This document shows positions 1-8,213 of a DNA stretch of 64,000 bases, piece by piece. Position numbers and translations under genes: made by a program. Below the pieces are notes generated by a model. That model ran no database searches. It was not told the DNA's origin and worked only from the letters and a program-made list of their open reading frames with translations. How positions within the stretch are numbered: the stretch's first letter is position 1; every line of letters begins with the position of its first letter. This DNA is from Aureibaculum flavum (lineage in GTDB: Bacteria > Bacteroidota > Bacteroidia > Flavobacteriales > Flavobacteriaceae): contig NZ_JAEHFJ010000001.1 of assembly GCF_016406085.1 (NCBI RefSeq), positions 372,001-436,000 on the forward strand. The letters run 5' to 3'.

Positions 1-1
1 T

Positions 2-148
2 CCTGCAATAAAAAGTCCTATGGGAGCTAACTTATCTGCTTTTAAAAATAAAGAAGATGTAGCAAAGCTTATCAAATCTGATGTAGATAAAAGCTATAAC
101 TGGCAAGAGCTACAAGCACGTTATCAGTCAGGTTCTCAAGGTAAATAA
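2..148 (+). CDS. nosL: NosL-like copper chaperone, C-terminal end (partial)
   Basis: The window opens inside a reading frame that runs without a stop to TAA at 146-148. The visible 48 residues (PAIKSPMGANLSAFKNKEDV and onward, ending in SQGK) match the end of NosL, where the 'MG..L.AF....DA..' segment follows the copper-binding region. NosL is an outer-membrane-anchored lipoprotein that delivers Cu(I) to apo-NosZ, the nitrous oxide reductase. The identification leans on position: nosD, nosF and nosY follow on the same strand, which is the usual Bacteroidetes (clade II) nos order. The N-terminus and lipobox lie outside the window. Confidence 0.75.
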   Translation, partial: PAIKSPMGANLSAFKNKEDVAKLIKSDVDKSYNWQELQARYQSGSQGK

Positions 149-216
149 ATACTAACTCAAATTAGCTAAAGCTGTCTTAAAAATTAAATTTAGGGCAGCT
201 TTTTTAAATCTAAAAA

Positions 217-504
217 ATGAATAAAAATAGTATTACAGACATCCCTATTAAAGGTTTAAACGTTACTAAAATCTTTACAACAGATAGTACTGAAACGTTG
301 TTAATAAGCTTAGAAAAAGGTGAAACTTTTCCAACACATACATCACCCAAAACTACACTTCTTGTTGTTTTAGAGGGAAAAATCGATTTCCATATTGAAA
401 ATAAAATTGTTACTTTAGCTAAACATCAGTGTTATAGTTTTGAAAAAAACATTGAGCATTACGTTACGGCTCATAAAAATTCTAGATTTTTGATAATTAG
501 ATAG
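217..504 (+). CDS. Small single-domain cupin protein in the nos cluster
   Basis: This 95-residue protein is almost entirely one cupin barrel. The segment LEKGETFPTHTSPKTTLLVV followed by LEGKIDFHIENK carries the usual G-x(5)-H-x-H-like first motif in degenerate form (THTS), and the second motif region holds NIEHYVTAHKN. There is no signal peptide, so it should be cytoplasmic. It starts 68 bases after nosL and stops 4 bases before nosD, so it is almost certainly co-transcribed with the nos accessory genes. Its role there is not known to me; sensing or binding a metal or small ligand is possible but is only inference. The metal-ligand set looks incomplete (few His/Glu), so it may not be an enzyme. 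Confidence 0.7.
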   Translation: MNKNSITDIPIKGLNVTKIFTTDSTETLLISLEKGETFPTHTSPKTTLLVVLEGKIDFHIENKIVTLAKHQCYSFEKNIEHYVTAHKNSRFLIIR

Positions 505-508
505 TAAA

Positions 509-1744
509 ATGCTAAAGACAACACTACCCCTATTATTATTCCTTTTTATAATTTCAAATAGTTATGCTCAATCTATAGAGGTATGTGCTACTTGTGATGT
601 TAACTCACTTACAGATGCTATCGCTAAATCTAAACCACATGATAAAATAACGATAAAAAAGGGTACTTACTTAGAAAGTAATATCATAATTGACAAGCCT
701 TTACAAATAATTGGTGAGGATAATCCCATAATTGATGGAGAAAAAAAAGGATATGTACTTATTGTAAAATCTGACAGTGTTTCTGTTACGGGATTGGTAA
801 TTAAAAACCCAGGAAAAAGTTATACTAAAGATTATGCAGCCGTTTATATTTCTCAGAGTAACCATTTCACTTTTGAAAACAATACTTTAGAGAGTGTCTT
901 TTTTGGTTTTCTAATTGAAAAATCTCATCATGGAAAAATCGTTAAAAATCATGTTTCGAGTCAAGCGATAGATCAATCGGCTTCTGGGAATGGCATTCAT
1001 TTATGGAATTGCTCAAATATGCTTATTGATGAAAATGAAGCTCATAACCTAAGAGATGGTATTTATTTAGAATTTACCAAAGAAACTAAGGTTACAAATA
1101 ACCAAAGCTATGATAATATGCGTTATGGTTTACATTTTATGTTTTCAAACAATAACGAATATCATAACAATACTTTTACAAATAATGGTGCCGGCGTTGC
1201 TGTTATGTTTTCCAAATTTATTAAAATGACTGGCAACACCTTTACCAAAAATTGGGGAACCGCATCTTACGGATTACTTTTAAAAGAAATATATGATGCT
1301 GAAATTATAAACAATACGTTTCAAGAAAATACCATTGGTATTAACGTTGAAGGATCAACCAGAATAAATTATCTCAAAAATAATTTTATAAGCAACGGTT
1401 GGTCTGTAAAAATTGCTGGAGCTTGTTATGCCAATATATTTAAGGAAAATAATTTTTTAAACAATTCTTTTGACATTTCATATAACAGCAATATGAACGA
1501 TAATAAATTTGACAGTAATTATTGGAGTTCATATACAGGATACGATTTAGATAAAAATGGTATTGGAGACATCCCCTATCGTCCTGTGAAGCTATTCTCT
1601 TACATCGTAAATAAAACCCCAGAAACAATTATATTATTACGAAGTTTATTTGTTGATATTATCAATTTTTCAGAAAAAGTGTCACCAGTGTTCACACCTG
1701 ATGAATTGGTAGACAGTTCACCACTAATGACTCCTATTAAATGA
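509..1744 (+). CDS. nosD: NosD, periplasmic beta-helix protein for CuZ maturation
   Basis: The protein is 411 residues with a clear signal peptide (hydrophobic stretch ending NSYAQ, cleavage near residue 20). The mature part opens with a CATC motif, then repeated short strands of the right-handed parallel beta-helix (CASH/NosD) type: many NN.F....GI and N.S..N...G..F repeats between residues 90 and 330, typical of NosD. In known systems NosD works with the NosFY ABC transporter to supply sulfur or otherwise help assemble the Cu-S centre of nitrous oxide reductase. The stop TGA overlaps the ATG of nosF (ATGA, 1741-1744), indicating translational coupling. The start was chosen because the signal peptide begins at this Met, 4 bases after the cupin gene. 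Confidence 0.92.
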   Translation: MLKTTLPLLLFLFIISNSYAQSIEVCATCDVNSLTDAIAKSKPHDKITIKKGTYLESNIIIDKPLQIIGEDNPIIDGEKKGYVLIVKSDSVSVTGLVIKNPGKSYTKDYAAVYISQSNHFTFENNTLESVFFGFLIEKSHHGKIVKNHVSSQAIDQSASGNGIHLWNCSNMLIDENEAHNLRDGIYLEFTKETKVTNNQSYDNMRYGLHFMFSNNNEYHNNTFTNNGAGVAVMFSKFIKMTGNTFTKNWGTASYGLLLKEIYDAEIINNTFQENTIGINVEGSTRINYLKNNFISNGWSVKIAGACYANIFKENNFLNNSFDISYNSNMNDNKFDSNYWSSYTGYDLDKNGIGDIPYRPVKLFSYIVNKTPETIILLRSLFVDIINFSEKVSPVFTPDELVDSSPLMTPIK

Positions 1745-2469
1745 TAGAAATAAAAAATTTATATAAAAAATTCGGAAAGGTTGAAGTCTTAAAAGGGCTA
1801 GACTTGACTATAAACCCAAATACTTCTGAAGGTGGCATTTTTGCTGTTTTAGGTCCTAACGGCTCGGGTAAAACGACATTAATTAAAAGTATTTTGGGTA
1901 TGGTTATTCCCAATAAAGGGGATATAGAAATTCAAGGGAAAAGTGTCTTAAAAAAACATCAATATAGAAATAACATCAATTATTTACCACAGATTGCCAA
2001 TTTTCCAAGCAATTTAAGTGTAAACGAATTGATTAAAATGGTTAAAAACCTAAGACCAAAACCTGCAGCTGATCAAGAATTTATTGATTTGCTTCGTTTA
2101 GAACCTTTTCTAGATAAAAAACTAGGCAACTTATCAGGTGGTACGAAGCAAAAAGTAAACATCCTTTTGACTTTTATGTTTGATAGTGAACTTATTATCT
2201 TAGATGAGCCCACAACAGGCTTAGACCCCATTTCTTTGCTCAATCTTAAAAAAATAATAGTAGCTGAAAAGGAAAAAGGTAAATTGATATTAATTACTTC
2301 TCACATTATGAGTTTTGTGGAAGAAATGGCTGATGAAATTGTGTTTCTATTAGATGGTAAAATCTATTTTAAAGGAACATTAGCTGCCATAAAAGAGCAG
2401 ACCAAACAAAACGATTTAGAACATGCTATTGCAGCAATTTTAACTCATAACAATTCAACATTAAAATGA
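1741..2469 (+). CDS. nosF: NosF, ABC transporter ATP-binding subunit
   Basis: A 242-residue ABC ATPase. Walker A is GPNGSGKTT at residues 38-46, the signature is LSGGTKQK near residue 129, and Walker B with the D-loop is IILDEPTTGLD near residue 150, followed by the switch histidine in ITSHIM. Residues after 200 form the short C-terminal tail usual for NosF. With NosY it forms the membrane complex that partners NosD during copper-site assembly of nitrous oxide reductase. It overlaps nosD by ATGA at the start. Another ATGA overlap at its end opens a 51-codon frame that separates it from nosY. Confidence 0.93.
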   Translation: MIEIKNLYKKFGKVEVLKGLDLTINPNTSEGGIFAVLGPNGSGKTTLIKSILGMVIPNKGDIEIQGKSVLKKHQYRNNINYLPQIANFPSNLSVNELIKMVKNLRPKPAADQEFIDLLRLEPFLDKKLGNLSGGTKQKVNILLTFMFDSELIILDEPTTGLDPISLLNLKKIIVAEKEKGKLILITSHIMSFVEEMADEIVFLLDGKIYFKGTLAAIKEQTKQNDLEHAIAAILTHNNSTLK

Positions 2470-2621
2470 TACCTATAAAAGTTTTCCTTTTCGCTTATTC
2501 TTCATTTAAAAATAGAACCATAGCTACCGCTATGCTTAAATTTTTAATGTTGACTAAACAAAAAATAACTCCATTTACTAATGCACCATTTCAAAATTCA
2601 ATTGATATAAAAAATGTTTAA
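2466..2621 (+). CDS. Possible 51-residue small protein between nosF and nosY
   Basis: An ATG at 2466 overlaps the nosF stop (ATGA), and the frame runs 51 codons to TAA at 2619-2621, overlapping the first codons of nosY. It would encode a basic, partly hydrophobic peptide (starts MIPIKVFLFAYSSFKNRTIA). For: the coupling geometry is the same as nosD/nosF, and it fills an otherwise unexplained 144-base gap inside a tight operon. Against: the composition is what random AT-rich sequence gives, no family is recognised, and the gap could simply be a leader for nosY. Low confidence. Confidence 0.25.
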   Translation: MIPIKVFLFAYSSFKNRTIATAMLKFLMLTKQKITPFTNAPFQNSIDIKNV

Positions 2622-3396
2622 AATATTAAAATATAGTTTTTACGATTTAATGCGTAGCAGTTGGAGTTACGTATACTTTTTATTCTATTTAGGCTTAGGT
2701 TCTGTATTACTATTTTTAAATAATGACGTGTCAAAAGCGGTTATTACTTTAATGAATATTATTGTGGTACTTACACCATTAATAGGAACCATTTTTGGGG
2801 TTATGTATTATTATAACTCCCGCGAGTTTACGGAGTTATTATTAGCTCAACCCTTAAAAAGATCAACCATTTTTATTGGTCAATATTTAGGCGTAGCCAT
2901 TTCGCTCTCTTTAAGTTTAGTGATTGGTTTAGGTATCCCATTTTTAGCATATGGACTGCTACAGTCATCAGAAATTTTTAATTTTTTATCTCTTATAGTC
3001 GTTGGAGCATTTTTGACTTTTATCTTTGTGGCCTTGGCATTTAATATTGCTCTTTCTAACGAAAATAAAATAAAAGGTTTTGGTTATGCTATTTTAATGT
3101 GGCTGTTTTTAGCTGTAATTTATGATGGGCTATTTTTGATTTCTCTAGTGATGCTTCAAGAATATCCATTAGATAAATTCTCTTTAGTAGCAACCATGTT
3201 TAACCCTATAGATTTATCGAGAATTTTAATACTTTTAAAATTAGACATCTCCGCCCTACTCGGCTATACAGGTGCTGTTTTTCAAAAATTCTTCGGTACA
3301 AATTTCGGTATGGTCATTTCTTTTAGTGTACTTTCTCTTTGGGTTGTATTTCCGATATTAAGAATACTATTTAAATCAAAAAGAAAAGATTTTTAA
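2614..3396 (+). CDS. nosY: NosY, ABC transporter permease subunit
   Basis: A 260-residue integral membrane protein with about six hydrophobic spans (roughly residues 18-36, 43-65, 90-115, 118-145, 152-180 and 235-252). It has the NosY/ABC-2 type segment YYNSREFTELLLAQPLKRST after span 2, which matches the 'F...YR..E.ELLL.QPV.R' region typical of NosY. It is the membrane partner of NosF. An in-frame TAA lies two codons upstream of the ATG, so the start is fixed. It is the last gene of the nos accessory operon; the following gene has its own FNR-like site and promoter. Confidence 0.9.
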   Translation: MFKILKYSFYDLMRSSWSYVYFLFYLGLGSVLLFLNNDVSKAVITLMNIIVVLTPLIGTIFGVMYYYNSREFTELLLAQPLKRSTIFIGQYLGVAISLSLSLVIGLGIPFLAYGLLQSSEIFNFLSLIVVGAFLTFIFVALAFNIALSNENKIKGFGYAILMWLFLAVIYDGLFLISLVMLQEYPLDKFSLVATMFNPIDLSRILILLKLDISALLGYTGAVFQKFFGTNFGMVISFSVLSLWVVFPILRILFKSKRKDF

Positions 3397-3454
3397 TTAT
3401 GTAATAACCCTTAACTTCATAATTGAATGTTAAATCATTCTTAATTCATAATTA

Positions 3455-3470
3455 CATGATAATCATCATG
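3455..3470 (+). promoter_or_regulatory. FNR/CRP-like operator upstream of the 602-residue gene
   Basis: Perfect inverted repeat CATGAT-AATC-ATCATG, close in form to the FNR consensus TTGAT-N4-ATCAA. A Bacteroidetes -7 element TATTTTTG lies at 3492-3499. The site centre is 29.5 bases upstream of the start of that element, which puts it near -41, the position for class II activation. The same motif and spacing occur upstream of ccoS and ccoI in this window. Confidence 0.75.
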
Positions 3471-3535
3471 TTTTTGCTTATTTGTTAATCCTATTTTTGA
3501 CTTTGCTAGGTTTATACAAATTTTAATCATAAAAC

Positions 3536-5344
3536 ATGACAAAAGCACACACTTTTCATATACCAGTAATGGGTATTGGGTATACCATTGATACACCTTA
3601 TAAAGTTGCTCATTTAGGCATCGATTCTGTAATTTCTTTGGTGGATGATATTCTACTTGAAAAGCTCAGGAAAATGTACAGTGAAAAACTAGAAATTCCA
3701 TACACTGCAATTACTGATAAAATTAATGATTTCAGAGCCAAACGAGTTACGTCTTATTTAAATATGATGAATAATTTGGTCGACAAAAAATTTGAAGAAT
3801 TAAAGAATTCAGCCGCTGATGTAAAAGATTATTTTAATCGGTTACCAGATAGCTCATCCATAAAAAAAGAGTTTAAAAAAATCACAGCGAATCATTTTAA
3901 CTTGGATGATATAAGAACATGGATTGACACTACGATTACCAAAGGTAGTATAGACGTTAATATCATGACCAAGGTTGACAAAGACAATTATATTGGTGAC
4001 GAAAAATTACCTATTGAATTTAATGATGCTCATGCTGCCTTAAGAGGTTTTGCCGAAAGCGATTTAAATGCCTCTGTAATTCTTTCTGCTGGTATGAACC
4101 CTAGACTTTATGCTTATCTTGAAAATTTTGACGCATTCTTCCCAAATGAAAAAGGTGAAGTTGACAAAAAGGTTGTTTTAAAAGTTAGCGATTATCGTTC
4201 TGCATTAATCCAGGGTAAATTTTTAGCAAAAAAAGGAATTTGGGTTTCAGAATATCGCGTTGAGTCCGGTTTAAATTGTGGTGGACATGCATTTGCAACT
4301 GATGGTAATTTATTAGGCCCAATATTGGCAGAATTTAGAGACCATAAACAAGAAATTACGCAAACAGTTCATGAACTCTTAATAAAGGCGTTAGCGGATA
4401 AAAACAAAACCGTCCCAAAAGAACCGTTAGCTTTAAAAATAACAGCACAAGGTGGTGTTGGCACCTCTGAAGAGCATGACTTTTTATTAGATCATTACAA
4501 AGTTGATTCTGTAGGATGGGGTACGCCATTTTTACTAGTTCCAGAAGCGACAACAGTCGATGTTGATACCTTAGAAAAATTAGAAGACGCAAAAGAAAAA
4601 GATTTATACTTAAGTAATATCTCTCCTTTAGGGGTTCCTTTTAATAACCTGAGAGGAAATACAAAAGATGAACAAAAGTTTAAAAATATCGCAAAAAATA
4701 GACCTGGAAGTGCATGCCCAAAAAAATACGTTGCCTTAAACTATGAGTTTGATGAAAAAGGCTTGTGTACAGCATCAAGACAATATCAGCATTTAAAACT
4801 AAAGAGCTTAGAAGAGCAGAATTTATCAGAAAATGAACATGAAAAAGAATATACTAAAATTATAGAAAAATCTTGTGTTTGTGTTGGGTTAGGAACCTCT
4901 TCTTTGTTAAGCCATGGTGTAGAAACAAAAAAAGAAGGCACTGGTGTTTCTATTTGTCCTGGTCCCAATTTGGCGTATTTCTCTGATAAAATGAGTCTAA
5001 AAAACATAACTGACCATATTTATGGAAGAGCAAATATGATTTCTAGATCTGATAGACCTAATATGTTTATTAAAGAACTGAATATATATATTGAATATCT
5101 TAAAAATAAATTGGAAGAAACGGCAACTTCTATGGATGCCAAACAAGAAAAGTATTTTAAAAAATTTAGTAATAACCTAAATGAAGGAATTACCTATTAT
5201 CACAATTTATTTAACTCAGTTACCGCAAACTTTAGAGATGCAAAAGTTTCTATTTTCAATGAACTTGAAACGAGTAAACGTAACTTGAAACAAATTGTAA
5301 CTGATATAGACCAAATAAAAGAAAGTATGCTGGAAAAAGCATAA
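3536..5344 (+). CDS. Nitronate-monooxygenase-like FMN-barrel protein, unusually long
   Basis: A 602-residue protein that I cannot assign to a characterised enzyme. Two segments look like the nitronate monooxygenase/2-nitropropane dioxygenase barrel. ESGLNCGGHAF near residue 242 resembles the E-x-G-G-H motif. QGGVGTSEEHDFLLDHYKVD, near residue 306 and followed by GWGTPFLLVPEAT, resembles the phosphate-binding GGI-T-...-GADGV-xGT-F strand. Beyond the barrel there is a cysteine-bearing region (CPKKY near 394, CVCVG near 446, CPGPN near 473) and a helical, charged C-terminus from about 510. No signal peptide is visible. The gene is monocistronic, with an FNR-like site at 3455 and a terminator at 5361. 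An oxygen-limited role linked to nitrogen-oxide chemistry is a reasonable inference from the nos neighbour and the site, but it is unproven. FMN binding and any metal or Fe-S site are predictions. Confidence 0.6.
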   Translation: MTKAHTFHIPVMGIGYTIDTPYKVAHLGIDSVISLVDDILLEKLRKMYSEKLEIPYTAITDKINDFRAKRVTSYLNMMNNLVDKKFEELKNSAADVKDYFNRLPDSSSIKKEFKKITANHFNLDDIRTWIDTTITKGSIDVNIMTKVDKDNYIGDEKLPIEFNDAHAALRGFAESDLNASVILSAGMNPRLYAYLENFDAFFPNEKGEVDKKVVLKVSDYRSALIQGKFLAKKGIWVSEYRVESGLNCGGHAFATDGNLLGPILAEFRDHKQEITQTVHELLIKALADKNKTVPKEPLALKITAQGGVGTSEEHDFLLDHYKVDSVGWGTPFLLVPEATTVDVDTLEKLEDAKEKDLYLSNISPLGVPFNNLRGNTKDEQKFKNIAKNRPGSACPKKYVALNYEFDEKGLCTASRQYQHLKLKSLEEQNLSENEHEKEYTKIIEKSCVCVGLGTSSLLSHGVETKKEGTGVSICPGPNLAYFSDKMSLKNITDHIYGRANMISRSDRPNMFIKELNIYIEYLKNKLEETATSMDAKQEKYFKKFSNNLNEGITYYHNLFNSVTANFRDAKVSIFNELETSKRNLKQIVTDIDQIKESMLEKA

Positions 5345-5360
5345 TTATAATAAAATTATC

Positions 5361-5398
5361 AATCCCCTTTTGTATACTTTACAGTAGGGGATTTTTTT
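5361..5398. terminator. Bidirectional terminator between the convergent 602-residue gene and nadB
   Basis: AATCCCC at 5361-5367 pairs with GGGGATT at 5387-5393 and is followed by a T-run reading rightward. The two flanking genes converge here, so the hairpin can serve both. Confidence 0.75.
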
Positions 5399-6986
5399 AG
5401 TTATCAATCAAATCTAAATTATAAAAACCTCCACAATTGGATTTTCTATTCTTTGAAAATTGGGTAATTAAGTAAGCCGTTGTTATTAGGTTTCTTAATT
5501 CGCAAAGGTCTATAGATAACTCGGAATGATCATACAATCTTTTATTGTCTTCGTACAAGCCTTTTAGCCTTCGTTCTGCTCTTAACAATCTTTCATCAGA
5601 TCGTACGATACCTACATAATTACTCATTATTGTTTTAACTTCTGCCCTATCGTGCGTAATTAATATGTTTTCCATATTCTTAACAACACCACTATCATTC
5701 CAAACGGGAATATTATCTGGCATGTTCACCTTTACATACTTTTTAGATACATTTAAAAAAGCTCGGTGTGAATATACAAGAGCTTCTAATAATGAGTTTG
5801 ATGCTAGTCTGTTTGCACCATGTAAACCTGTTCTCGAAACCTCTCCACAGGCGTATAAATTTTTGATTGATGTTTTTGCTTTCTTATTTACATTTACGCC
5901 TCCACATATATAATGAGAAGCAGGTACTACAGGTATAAAATCGTTACGAATATCAATACCTAAAGAGGCACATTTCTCTGTAATATTTGGAAAATGGGCT
6001 TGAAATTTTTCAAAATCTAAATGCGTACAATCTAAATATACATGGGCCGCACCACTCCTTTTCAATTCATTGTCAATAGCTCTAGCCACAATATCTCTAG
6101 AAGCTAATTCTTCACGATCGTCATAGCGATGCATAAATTTTTGCTTCTTAAAATCTCTTAATTTGGCACCAAAACCTCTCACAGCTTCAGAAATTAAAAA
6201 TGCTGGATATTCACCTGGGTTATACAAGGCGGTTGGATGAAACTGAATGAACTCAACTTCAGATATTTCAGCTTTTGCCCTATAGGCTAATCCTAATCCG
6301 TCTCCTGTTGCTACTTCCGGATTTGTAGTCGTAGTATAAACCTGCCCACTTCCTCCTGTTGCTAACAAGGTAAATTTAGACACAAATGTTTTTACAACAT
6401 TGGCTTTAGCATCCAAAACATAAGCTCCAAAACATGATAATTTAGAATTTCTTTTCGTTTTTTTCTTTTGAGCTTGATGCTCTGTAATTAAATCAATGGC
6501 ATAGTGATAGGTCAAGTAATTGATATTATCAGCTTCTTTTACTTGTTTAATCAAAGCCCGTTCTATTTCGCCACCCGTAATATCTTTATAATGTAAAACT
6601 CTATTTTGTGAATGACCACCTTCTTTACCTAAATCAAAAGTTCCTTTCTTATTAGTATCAAATCTCGTACCCCAATCAATCAATTCTTGTATTCTGGTCG
6701 GAGCATCTTTTATAACCATACGCACCACCTTTTCGTCACACAAGCCATCTCCTGCAACCAACGTATCTTCAATATGTTGCTCAAAAGTATCTACTGATTG
6801 ATTATAAACAGAAGCTATTCCGCCTTGAGCATATTTGGTGTTAGATTCATCTATCTCATTTTTTGTAATAATAGTAACGGTGGCATCTTTATATTTTTCA
6901 GCTATTTTTAAAGCAAAACTTAATCCTGAAATACCAGAACCCAATACCAAAAAATCCGTTTTATACAATTCTGTATTACTTTTCAT
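5397..6986 (-). CDS. nadB: L-aspartate oxidase
   Basis: A 529-residue flavoprotein of the succinate dehydrogenase/fumarate reductase family. The N-terminal dinucleotide-binding motif is LGSGISGLSFALK (residues 16-28). GGIASV and HSQNRVLHYKDITGGEIERAL follow, then the FAD-domain GGSGQVYTTTTNP, the active-site region EFIQFHPTALY and the ACGEVSRTGLHGANRLASNS signature. It oxidises L-aspartate to iminoaspartate, the first step of de novo NAD synthesis, and passes it to NadA. It lies 6 bases downstream of nadA on the same strand, so the two form an operon. Length is normal for the family. Confidence 0.95.
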   Translation of the reverse strand: MKSNTELYKTDFLVLGSGISGLSFALKIAEKYKDATVTIITKNEIDESNTKYAQGGIASVYNQSVDTFEQHIEDTLVAGDGLCDEKVVRMVIKDAPTRIQELIDWGTRFDTNKKGTFDLGKEGGHSQNRVLHYKDITGGEIERALIKQVKEADNINYLTYHYAIDLITEHQAQKKKTKRNSKLSCFGAYVLDAKANVVKTFVSKFTLLATGGSGQVYTTTTNPEVATGDGLGLAYRAKAEISEVEFIQFHPTALYNPGEYPAFLISEAVRGFGAKLRDFKKQKFMHRYDDREELASRDIVARAIDNELKRSGAAHVYLDCTHLDFEKFQAHFPNITEKCASLGIDIRNDFIPVVPASHYICGGVNVNKKAKTSIKNLYACGEVSRTGLHGANRLASNSLLEALVYSHRAFLNVSKKYVKVNMPDNIPVWNDSGVVKNMENILITHDRAEVKTIMSNYVGIVRSDERLLRAERRLKGLYEDNKRLYDHSELSIDLCELRNLITTAYLITQFSKNRKSNCGGFYNLDLIDN

Positions 6987-6992
6987 TTGAAA

Positions 6993-7988
6993 TTACTTAG
7001 ATAATTCTAACATTCTATTAATTGAAACTATGGCTTTTTTACTTAGGTCTTTGTCAACTTCAATAGCTGGTAATTCATACTGCATACATAAATATAATTT
7101 CTTCATGCTATTCATTTTCATATACATACATTCGCTACAGGCACAGGTATTATCTTCTTTAGCCGGAGCTGGTATAATCTCTTTATCAGGATTATCTAAC
7201 ATCATTTGATATAAAATACCCGCCTCTGTGGCTACAATAAATGTTTTTTTATCGCTATTCTTTACATGGTTTAACAAACCTGATGTAGAACCAATATAAG
7301 AGGCTGTTTTTAAAATATGAGCTTGAGATTCTGGATGAGCAATAATTTCAGCCGTTGGATGCTTTTGATAGAGTGTAATTAATTTTTCAACAGAAAATGC
7401 TTCATGAACCATACAAGCACCATCCCAAAGTAACATTTCTCTACCAGTTTCCTTATTTAAATAAGCACCTAAATTTCTATCTGGTGCAAAAATAATGGGT
7501 TGGTCCAAAGGAATAGAATCAACTATCTTTTTCGCATTAGAAGAGGTACAAACAATATCACTTAAGGCCTTAATTTCTGCCGAACAGTTTATATAAGTAA
7601 CCACAATATGATTTGGATGCTCTTTTTTGAATGCTGCAAATTCTTTTGGCGGACAACTATCTGCCAATGAGCAACCCGCTTTTAAATCGGGTAATACCAC
7701 TTTTTTGGTTGGATTTAAAATTTTAGCGGTTTCCGCCATAAAATGTACCCCAGCAAAAACAATCATATCTGCATCAGTTTCAGCGGCCTTTTGAGCTAAA
7801 TACAAGCTATCACCAACAAAATCTGCTATGGCCTGAATTTCATCAATTTGATAATAATGAGCTAGGATTACGGCATTCTTTTCTTTTTTTAATCTTTTTA
7901 TTTCATCTACATAATCAATATTTGGTGTATTTATTTCTAAAAACCCCTTATTCTCTAAGTTTCTCTTTGCGTGTTCTAAAATCTCCAT
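6993..7988 (-). CDS. nadA: Quinolinate synthase
   Basis: A 331-residue protein with the quinolinate synthase pattern: [20 protein letters not shown] near residue 40, [40 protein letters not shown] and the C-terminal [18 protein letters not shown]. Cysteines near residue 106-111, in the CSADIK-like loop (NCSAE) and in the C-terminal CACSEC can supply the three ligands of the catalytic [4Fe-4S] cluster. It condenses iminoaspartate with dihydroxyacetone phosphate to quinolinate. It is the first gene of the nadA-nadB operon; the region upstream (7989-8213) is shared with a divergent decarboxylase gene. Confidence 0.95.
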   Translation of the reverse strand: MEILEHAKRNLENKGFLEINTPNIDYVDEIKRLKKEKNAVILAHYYQIDEIQAIADFVGDSLYLAQKAAETDADMIVFAGVHFMAETAKILNPTKKVVLPDLKAGCSLADSCPPKEFAAFKKEHPNHIVVTYINCSAEIKALSDIVCTSSNAKKIVDSIPLDQPIIFAPDRNLGAYLNKETGREMLLWDGACMVHEAFSVEKLITLYQKHPTAEIIAHPESQAHILKTASYIGSTSGLLNHVKNSDKKTFIVATEAGILYQMMLDNPDKEIIPAPAKEDNTCACSECMYMKMNSMKKLYLCMQYELPAIEVDKDLSKKAIVSINRMLELSK

Positions 7989-8213
7989 AGTTCAATTTTA
8001 TCGTAATTTTTTTGATGCTCCACAAAGATAGTTTTTGTTTATAAGGTTGACAATTTATTTACTTTAGAAAAAAAACTTACATAATTTATAGCAATCTCAT
8101 TTCATAAATTAGTTAGGGATATTAATGTCTATTTCACCACTATGTTCTTCCCTTTTTTGTAAATTTACACCTCACAAATTTGATTATTTTATATACTAAT
8201 TGAAGTAGATTTT

